Shown: one piece after another, positions 58,866-64,000 of the stretch
How the letters are laid out: every line of letters starts with the position of its first letter
Numbering within the stretch: position 1 is the stretch's first letter
Assembly (NCBI GenBank): GCA_964412195.1
Contig: CAYPNP010000004.1
Location: forward strand, 192,989-256,988
Source: CAYPNP01 sp964412195
GTDB lineage: Bacteria > Acidobacteriota > JAAYUB01
DNA: 64,000 nucleotides
Direction: 5' to 3'
Position numbers and translations under genes: made by a program
Notes under the pieces: model-generated
Databases searched by the model: none
Seen by the model: the letters and a program-made list of their open reading frames with translations, nothing else
What the model was told of the DNA's origin: nothing

Positions 58866-60674
58866 ATGCACGGCTACCAGGCTCACGAGGCCATCACCTC
58901 TGACATCAAAATGTATTACAAGCTGGTCCTGCTGGGCTTTCTGCTGGGACTGCTGGTCCAGGTGATCGTCGTCGGGGTGGGCCTCCGGCGAAGTTATCTC
59001 AATCAGTTCGACCTGAAGTTTCCTTCGGGCGTTTCTTTCCGGCTTCCTCCAAATGCGCTGCTGAAGTATTACCTGCCGACCTTCCGCCTCTTCGGCCGGG
59101 AGAACAAGGTCCTGGTCCCCCCGGAGCTGCGGCCCCTCTTCGACGGATCGCTCTCCGTCCGCAGCTCCGCCTACCGCCGGAAACTCCGTGAGCTGCTCGG
59201 ACCGAACATCGACCGCTTCGAGGGTGAAGTTGGCCGGATCTGCCAGTGGTCCTTCGCTGCCTACCTGCTCACCGTCGCCTACATCCTGGTGTTCGTCTAC
59301 GCCTCCGGCCGGATGACCACCACCCGCTTCCTGCGCGGGGCCTTCAAGGTGTCGCTGCCTCAATTGAAGAAAACCCTGGAGGAGGCTTGTCGGGCCGAGG
59401 GCGGGAACGCAGGTCACCATCTCACCATCTGCGGCCTGACCTTCCCCCGCGATCTCGAGACCAAGCACATCCTCATCATGGGCACCACCGGCACCGGCAA
59501 GAGCGTCCTCTTCAACCAGATCATCGCCCGGGTGCGCGAGCGGATCCGGACGCACCACACCGCCGAAAAGATGATCGTCTACGACGTGAAGGGGGAGTTC
59601 CTGTCCAAACACTTCGAACCGGAGTCGGACCAGGTGTTCTATCCCTTTGACGCCCGCTCCCTGCGCTGGAGCTTCTTCAACGAGCTGCGCACCCCGCCCG
59701 ATTTCGAGATCATCTCCCAGGTGGTCTTCAAGCCGCCCCGCGAGACCCACGCCGATCCCTTCTGGAACAATGCCGCCAAGGATGTCTTCGCCGCCGGACT
59801 GCGTTTCCTGCATGCCCAAGGGTGCCGCACCAACGCCGACATCTGGAACTTCTTCTCCCAGGGCCTGGAGGACATCATCCGCCAGCTCAAGACCCTGCCC
59901 GTGGAGGACCGGGGTGCCCTGAAGCACATCGAGAGCAAGGGCTCCGGCCCGGCCGCCTCGGTCATCTCGACGCTCACCGAGAAGATCTCCTGGTTCCGGT
60001 TCGTCACCGACCTGGACGGCGAGTTTTCCTTTCGCGACTTCATCCGGCGCCCCGGCCCGGGCAACCTGTTCCTGCTCAACATCAAGAACTACGCCGAGAC
60101 CTTCCGGCCGCTCATGACCTTTGCCTTCGACCTGATGATCCGGGAAACGCTCAGCCTGCCGGACACCACCCGGGAGGAAAACCGCCGCCTGTGGTTCTGT
60201 ATCGATGAGATCGGCAGCCTGGACCAGATCTCGGTGCTGTTCGAGCTGCTAACGGTGGGTAGAAGCAAGGGCAGCTGCATGGTGGTGGCTAACCAGGACC
60301 TGGGCAAGATCGAGGACGTCTACGGCAAGCCCAATAAGATGACCTTCTACAACAACTTCAACACTGGCTTCTTCCTGCGCCTCAACGACCCCGACACCGC
60401 CGAGTTCCTCTCCCGTTCCATCGGCGAGCGGGAGATCATTAAGCGAATGGAAGGCCGCCAACTCTCGCCCAAGGACATAGGCGACCGCAAGACCATCAAC
60501 GACCAGGACAAGATCGAGAAGCTCATGCTCCCCTCCGAGTTCATGCACATCCCGGATTTCCACGCCATCGTGAAGCTGTCCTCGTTCGGCATCTCAGAAG
60601 TGGATATTCCCAAGGAATTCCACGATTCCAGAATTCCCCACTATCTCGATCGGTTTGCATCTCAGGACAGGTGA
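58866..60674 (+). CDS. virD4: VirD4/TraD-type coupling protein
   Basis: This 602-residue membrane ATPase brings the relaxase-DNA complex to the T4SS. Two N-terminal membrane segments (KLVLLGFLLGLLVQVIVVGVG and FAAYLLTVAYILVFVYASG) precede Walker A GTTGTGKSVLFN at about residue 205. YDVKGEFLSKHF follows, and a Walker B-like segment LWFCIDEIGSLDQ lies near 440. Sequence hints (SRSKGSCMVVANQDLGKIED) are of the TraD type. It is preceded by an intergenic repeat and not overlapped by the relaxase. The candidate oriT lies just downstream. Confidence 0.93.
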   Translation: MHGYQAHEAITSDIKMYYKLVLLGFLLGLLVQVIVVGVGLRRSYLNQFDLKFPSGVSFRLPPNALLKYYLPTFRLFGRENKVLVPPELRPLFDGSLSVRSSAYRRKLRELLGPNIDRFEGEVGRICQWSFAAYLLTVAYILVFVYASGRMTTTRFLRGAFKVSLPQLKKTLEEACRAEGGNAGHHLTICGLTFPRDLETKHILIMGTTGTGKSVLFNQIIARVRERIRTHHTAEKMIVYDVKGEFLSKHFEPESDQVFYPFDARSLRWSFFNELRTPPDFEIISQVVFKPPRETHADPFWNNAAKDVFAAGLRFLHAQGCRTNADIWNFFSQGLEDIIRQLKTLPVEDRGALKHIESKGSGPAASVISTLTEKISWFRFVTDLDGEFSFRDFIRRPGPGNLFLLNIKNYAETFRPLMTFAFDLMIRETLSLPDTTREENRRLWFCIDEIGSLDQISVLFELLTVGRSKGSCMVVANQDLGKIEDVYGKPNKMTFYNNFNTGFFLRLNDPDTAEFLSRSIGEREIIKRMEGRQLSPKDIGDRKTINDQDKIEKLMLPSEFMHIPDFHAIVKLSSFGISEVDIPKEFHDSRIPHYLDRFASQDR

Positions 60675-60735
60675 CAACCTGGCCTGCGGGGTCCAGGGGG
60701 TATCCCCCCTGGCAGGCGGCCGCCACCGGCGGTCG

Positions 60736-60792
60736 GCATTTGGGCGGACAAGCAGCGCTTGTCCGGACAAATGCGTATCCTGCACTCGAGTG
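60736..60792 (+). other. Candidate oriT: inverted repeat plus MOBP-type nic motif
   Basis: The arms GCATTTG-ggc-GGACAAGC (60736-60753) and GCTTGTCC-gga-CAAATGC (60757-60774) flank AGC. One base later comes TATCCTGC (60776-60783), the MOBP consensus YATCCTG|Y for the nick. CACTCGAGTG follows. The cut would be between 60782 and 60783. The arrangement of an inverted repeat just before the nick motif is like IncP-type oriT sequences. Confidence 0.75.
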
Positions 60793-61066
60793 AATCTTCG
60801 GCTTCCCTCCTCTCCGGATTCCGGTTTTTTCGTCGTCGCCATCGCGGGTGGGTGGGTGGCAGGAACCGCGTCGGCAGCTCACCCCGCCATCGAGGACGAC
60901 CGGAGGGAGGAGGACCAGGCGGGGCGATCCGCCGGCGCACTCCTCGAAGGGGCGAGGGCGGACGGCGGAACGTGAATGGCGCGGCGCTCTCGATCGCAAA
61001 ACGGATCATCCGGTGATTCCTTTTGCAAACGAAACTTCCGGATGAATTGTTACTGCGAAAAAAAAC

Positions 61067-61102
61067 CGGGGAGCCCGAGGGGATCGCATTCCCTCGGCGG
61101 GG
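61067..61102 (+). repeat. 36-base direct repeat, copy 1
   Basis: The unit begins CGGGGAGCCCGAGGGG and contains the hairpin CCGAGGG-GATCGCATT-CCCTCGG, then CGGGG. An identical copy is at 62930-62965. Both are followed by GGGGCAG and a GCCCC-type hairpin. A looser relative of the right part occurs at 60688-60715. Confidence 0.85.
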
Positions 61103-61216
61103 AACCACGGGGCAGCGCCCCCGGTCAGAAAAAAAGGGGTATCCGGGCCAGGGAACGGGCGAGATCGGGGCTTGTAGGGCAAATGTGGGTCTCACCTCCG
61201 CGGCCGGGAGAAAGAA

Positions 61217-61248
61217 ACCGAAAAGCCCGGTTCGCTCCGGGCTTTTCG
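61217..61248 (-). terminator. Rho-independent terminator (bidirectional) after the ssb gene
   Basis: CGAAAAGCCCGG (61219-61230) and CCGGGCTTTTCG (61237-61248) form a perfect 12-base stem with a TTCGCT loop and T-run potential on both strands. It lies 17 bases after the ssb stop. Confidence 0.85.
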
Positions 61249-61265
61249 ATTCCGAATGAGCCGGT

Positions 61266-61649
61266 TTAGAACGGGATCTCGGCGGAGGCGCTCTCCGCCG
61301 GGGGCTGGGGCGCTTCCACCGGCTGCTTGGGTTCCAGGATCTTGAGGTCGTGGATCACCACCTCCGTCCGGCTGTGGCGCTGGCCGGCCTCGTCCTCCCA
61401 GGAGCGGGTCTGCAAGCGGCCCTCCACGAACACGAGGCGGCCCTTGCGCAGGTACTCGCCGCAGATCTCCGCCAGGCGCCCCCAGGCCAGGACGTTGTGC
61501 CACTCGGCGCGGCTCTGCTTCTCGCCGTTGCGGTCGGTCCAGTGGGTGTCGGTGGCCAGCGAGAAGCGGGCGAAGGCCACGTTCTCCTGGGTGGCGCGGA
61601 CTTCCGGGTCCTTGCCCAGCCGGCCGATGAGTTGGACTTTGTTCACCAT
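61266..61649 (-). CDS. ssb: Single-stranded DNA-binding protein
   Basis: The 127-residue protein begins MVNKVQLIGRLGKDPEVR, the universal SSB opening, and continues with FARFSLATDTHWTDRNGEKQ and HNVLAWGRLAEICGEYLRKG. LVFVEGRLQTRSWEDEAGQR is followed by an OB-fold-type end. The short C-terminal tail ends AEIPF, the acidic/hydrophobic tip that binds partner proteins. AAGGAG precedes the ATG. It probably protects transferred single strands in the recipient; the neighbouring genes support that. It is separated from the leftward radC-like gene by 53 bases. Confidence 0.94.
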   Translation of the reverse strand: MVNKVQLIGRLGKDPEVRATQENVAFARFSLATDTHWTDRNGEKQSRAEWHNVLAWGRLAEICGEYLRKGRLVFVEGRLQTRSWEDEAGQRHSRTEVVIHDLKILEPKQPVEAPQPPAESASAEIPF

Positions 61650-61702
61650 GATGAAATCTCCTTCCCGCGTGGCATGGATGCGCGGCCCCCGGATTGTTCG
61701 GA

Positions 61703-62194
61703 TTAGAAAAGTGTCCGGGCTTCGGGCGCGAACGGGACGGTCCGACCGAAGGTGGTGGAGTAGACCTGGTTTCCGGCCAGGATCAGGTGGTCGTGGAGTT
61801 CGATGTCCAGCGGCCGTAGCGCCTCCGCGAGGGTCCGGGTCAGGGCCAGGTCCTCGGCCGAGGGGCGACACTGGCCCCCGGGGTGGTTGTGGAAGAGGAT
61901 CACGGCCGTTGCGGCGGACAGCAACGCCGCCTTGGCCACCTCGCGGGGATAGACTGGCGCCTGGTTCACCGTGCCGATGCCCAGGATCCGGACGTCCGTT
62001 ACCCGGTTGGCCGAGTTCAGGCAAAGGACCCCGACGCACTCCCGGCCCGGATCGCCGCCGGCCACCACGGCCAGGGCCACGAACTGGGCCGCTTCCTCCG
62101 GATTGGTCACCGGCTGGCTGGAGAGCTGGCTCTCCCGGACCAGGTGGGCGATGCAGCGCTTCGCCATTTCCGCGTAATCGGTCATCTTGTTCAT
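61703..62194 (-). CDS. radC: RadC/JAMM-family protein
   Basis: The 163-residue protein has the JAMM metalloprotease-like motif FHNHPGGQCRPSAED (residues 101-115; H102, H104, D115), typical for RadC-type proteins. ILGIGTVNQAPVYPREVAKAA and LDIELHDHLILAGNQVYSTT are other family segments. The N-terminal helix-hairpin-helix half of chromosomal RadC is absent, as in mobile-element relatives. The role is unknown; a DNA-repair or antirestriction function has been suggested for element-encoded forms. AAGGAGG precedes the ATG. It lies upstream of ssb on the same strand. Confidence 0.88.
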   Translation of the reverse strand: MNKMTDYAEMAKRCIAHLVRESQLSSQPVTNPEEAAQFVALAVVAGGDPGRECVGVLCLNSANRVTDVRILGIGTVNQAPVYPREVAKAALLSAATAVILFHNHPGGQCRPSAEDLALTRTLAEALRPLDIELHDHLILAGNQVYSTTFGRTVPFAPEARTLF

Positions 62195-62225
62195 GTCGTG
62201 CCTCCTTGGGAACCCGCCAAGCAAA

Positions 62226-62274
62226 TTTTTCCGCCTGGCCCTTTCACCCAAAGCTGAAGGGCCAGGCGGGAAAA
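62226..62274. repeat. Long inverted repeat in the leader of the radC-like gene
   Basis: Arms of about 17 to 18 bases with one mismatch flank a 13-base loop (TCACCCAAAGCTG). It lies 32 bases upstream of the radC-like ATG. No T-run follows on the transcribed strand, so it is probably not a simple terminator. Confidence 0.7.
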
Positions 62275-62929
62275 TGACCTCCAGACGCCGGGCCGGGAGA
62301 CGCAGCGGCCCGGTAGCAAGCCGGCGGGAGCGGACGTGACAGACGAGGCACGAGACTGGCGCGCGGCTTGCCGGTCCGCCGCCACCGGGACGGCCCGGCC
62401 GGACCCAGCGAAGCAGGCCTCTGGCGGCGCGACTGCCAAGCGGAAGGCGTCCGCCGGCATTGGCGGGAGCGACGCTGCCGGCCGCCGTGGGACGGGCGAC
62501 CGATGCTGGAGCCGGAAGACCGGACCGCGCAGAGCAAGCGAATGACGGGCGGGAAGCGTCCGCGGCGCCTGGCGTGAGGTTGCGGCGGGCCGGGCCGGAG
62601 GCGGAGCCCAGCCCTCACCGCCGGGTGGGTGGGAATAGAAGCGAAAGTCTCCCCGGCCGGACGCGAGGATTAAATGGAGGGGACCCCGCCGCAGGCGCAG
62701 GGGAGGCGGCCGTTTAAGCCGCAGCGGCTGGCCGGGAAGTCTTTCATCCTTGCGCGTTCCCAGGAATGGGCAGCCCGGCCGTGGTTCCGAGGCCGGGCCG
62801 CCGATTCCGCCGGAACATCGGGGGAAGGCGGTGAGATCACTTGACCGCACGTCCGGCTGGAGTTCTCTTCGCCGTTTCTCCGTTTCGCCGCTTCAGTCGA
62901 GCGAGGCTCTGAACTTGCGACATAGAGAA

Positions 62930-62965
62930 CGGGGAGCCCGAGGGGATCGCATTCCCTCGGCGGGG
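62930..62965 (+). repeat. 36-base direct repeat, copy 2
   Basis: It is identical to 61067-61102 and contains the same internal hairpin, CCGAGGG-GATCGCATT-CCCTCGG. Confidence 0.85.
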
Positions 62966-63020
62966 TCCAGGGGCAGAGCCCCGGCCGCCGGAGGCCGACA
63001 GGGGTCAGGCGAGAATAGGA

Positions 63021-63045
63021 AAGCCCCCGCACAGTGCGGGGGCTT
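63021..63045 (-). terminator. Terminator downstream of the antirestriction gene
   Basis: AAGCCCCCGCAC-A-GTGCGGGGGCTT is a perfect 12-base inverted repeat whose reverse strand ends in a short CTTTCC tract. It lies 69 bases beyond the stop of the leftward gene. Confidence 0.75.
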
Positions 63046-63113
63046 GAGGGCGGGTCAAAACTGGCGGGAATTTGGGCGGGAGAGTCGGCCTGGCGGGAGC
63101 CGGGCCGGAGGGA

Positions 63114-63998
63114 TCAGTTCACGGGCTCTTCTTCGGTGAGACCGCCCAGGATGAAGTCGGCCGCCTTCTGGGCCTGGCCGGCGGCCACGATCACCGCCCG
63201 GCGGTCGTCCTTGAGGACCCGCAGCCAGCTTTGGATATAGGCGGCGGAGTTCTCCAGGGTGGCGCCATCGATGCCGGCGTGGGCACAGAGGAACCCAGCG
63301 CCCATCTCGGCCACCAGCTCCTCCCGGCTGTAGTCGGCCGTGCCGAAGGGCGCCCAGTCCTCCAGGGATTTCCGGGCCAGACGGCCCGGGGTGCCGGTGC
63401 TGTGGACCAGCTCATGCGCTAGAGTGGAAAAATACTCAGCCGCCGAGCGGAAGGACTCCCGGAGGGGCATGGTCACCGTGTCGGTGGACGGCCGGTAGTA
63501 GGCCCGGGCCTCTGTGGTGTGGCGGATCTCCGGCCGCTGGGGCATCTCCGCCACAATCCGCTCGCAGGCCTCGAGGGAGTCGAAGTGGTGGATTTCGAGG
63601 GTGGGGATCTTCCCGGCCGGGATCCCCTCGGTCTGCTCCAGGTTGAAAACGGTGTAGTAGCGGAGCAGCGGCACCTGGTCGCGGCGGCTTGTCTTCTCGT
63701 GTTCCCCGTCCGGCTCGGCTGCAGTCTCCAGGAACTTCCAGAAGACCACCGGGAAGCCGTGGGCTCCCTTCTTGACGGCTCCGCCGAGGGCCTTGACCTG
63801 GTGGAAGGTAGCAAACCACGGCGAGCCAAAGCCCAAGCTGGCCAGCAGCATGGCGTTGATGCCCCGGTAGGCCTTGCCGGAAACAAGGTTCCGAGGGGCT
63901 CCGCTGGCCGCATCCCAGGGCTTGCGCCAGGGGATGACGCCCTGCTCCAGCAGGGCGATGATCCGGTCGGTGATCAGGTCGTAGATTTTCTGGCTCAT
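63114..63998 (-). CDS. ArdC-like antirestriction protein (zincin metallopeptidase domain)
   Basis: The 294-residue protein has the ArdC two-domain layout: an N-terminal ssDNA-binding domain (YDLITDRIIALLEQGVIPWR, GKAYRGINAMLLASLGFGS, GAHGFPVVFWKF). A C-terminal zincin domain follows, with HELVH at residues 195-199 and the third zinc ligand in EELVAEMG (Glu231). ArdC protects incoming conjugative DNA from restriction. The ATG lies two bases from the window edge, so the ribosome site is not visible; its first residues match family starts. It belongs to the leading region of the element together with ssb and the radC-like gene. Confidence 0.9.
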   Translation of the reverse strand: MSQKIYDLITDRIIALLEQGVIPWRKPWDAASGAPRNLVSGKAYRGINAMLLASLGFGSPWFATFHQVKALGGAVKKGAHGFPVVFWKFLETAAEPDGEHEKTSRRDQVPLLRYYTVFNLEQTEGIPAGKIPTLEIHHFDSLEACERIVAEMPQRPEIRHTTEARAYYRPSTDTVTMPLRESFRSAAEYFSTLAHELVHSTGTPGRLARKSLEDWAPFGTADYSREELVAEMGAGFLCAHAGIDGATLENSAAYIQSWLRVLKDDRRAVIVAAGQAQKAADFILGGLTEEEPVN

Positions 63999-64000
63999 GT

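Larger units (their letters stand above)
60675..61216. other. Gene-poor region after the coupling protein, with candidate oriT
   Basis: No protein-coding frame is convincing here. It holds a hairpin CCAGGGGG-tatc-CCCCCTGG (60693-60712) soon after the coupling-protein stop, the candidate oriT, CACTCGAGTG, and the first copy of a 36-base repeat (61067-61102). Confidence 0.7.
62195..63020. other. 0.8-kb non-coding stretch with inverted repeats
   Basis: No convincing gene is visible; all open frames here are shadow frames of GC-rich DNA. It contains the inverted repeat TTTTTCCGCCTGGCCCTT (62226-62243) with its near-exact complement at 62257-62274, the second copy of the 36-base repeat (62930-62965), and several further GC-rich palindromes. 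An origin of replication or control region for the element is possible. Confidence 0.6.

Noticed and set aside
62226..62274. Rho-independent terminator in the radC-like leader
   Set aside because: The stem is strong, but no T-run follows it on the transcribed strand, so I list it as an inverted repeat.
61067..62965. CRISPR array from the two 36-base repeats
   Set aside because: There are only two copies, almost 1.9 kb apart, and no cas genes are present, so it is not a CRISPR.
1..64000. Ribosomal RNA genes and insertion sequences
   Set aside because: No stretch resembles rRNA, and no transposase gene or IS-type terminal repeats were recognised anywhere in the window.

Overview
The window is GC-rich double-membrane bacterial DNA. 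Outer-membrane channel proteins, tripartite efflux systems, a periplasmic dockerin/formylglycine-type protein and a beta-barrel with a C-terminal aromatic residue all point to a Gram-negative cell. The gene mix (subtype-B tannase-like esterase, dodecin, DUF2177, lone dockerin repeat, many scattered intergenic palindromes) resembles Acidobacteriota or a neighbouring phylum, but no marker gene fixes the phylum and this is an inference.

Region 1 (1-34300) is chromosomal. It starts with a leftward RND efflux operon (outer-membrane protein, lipoprotein adaptor, RND pump running off the left edge). Then come a secreted dockerin/SUMF1 protein, a coupled lipocalin-like/metallo-hydrolase pair, two glycosyltransferases, a TPP riboswitch controlling a Thi4-type thiazole synthase, dodecin, several small membrane proteins, an outer-membrane barrel, a tannase-like esterase, a TetR regulator with a palindromic operator, and a diguanylate cyclase. 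From 20.9 to 32.1 kb lies a same-strand, often overlapping set for compatible-solute synthesis (GpgS plus its phosphatase) and ion or amino-acid transport: APC-USP fusion, mechanosensitive-channel-like protein, SSS symporter, CPA2 antiporter, AGCS symporter, ClC channel and a small holin-like protein. This set looks like an osmotic and sodium/pH homeostasis block. An ECF sigma factor and a DinB protein follow.

Region 2 (about 34314 to the right edge) is interpreted as an integrative and conjugative element (ICE). Its left boundary is the 3' half of a tRNA-Arg(TCT) gene with its own terminator, as expected for an attachment site. The cargo is a leftward metal-resistance operon: small secreted protein, TolC-like channel, adaptor with a Cys-rich metal site, heavy-metal RND pump, PII-like protein, Zn/Cd/Pb P1B-ATPase, then two more small secreted proteins and a terminator. 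A divergent control region (XRE repressor gene, promoter with inverted repeats) follows. A tightly coupled rightward transfer operon then encodes VirB2, B3, B4, a TrbJ/B5-like protein, B6, B8, B9, B10, B11, a MobC-like protein, a MOBP-type relaxase and a VirD4/TraD coupling protein, with three exported proteins of unknown function among them. Past the coupling protein lie a candidate oriT (long inverted repeat followed by TATCCTGC), SSB, a RadC/JAMM protein and an ArdC-like antirestriction protein. No integrase and no second att site are in the window, so the element extends past 64000.

The most interesting observations are the candidate oriT, an out-of-frame gene nested in the relaxase gene with its own Shine-Dalgarno site, the tRNA half-gene att site, the three unknown exported proteins in the transfer operon, and hairpin repeats lodged in the gaps of that operon.
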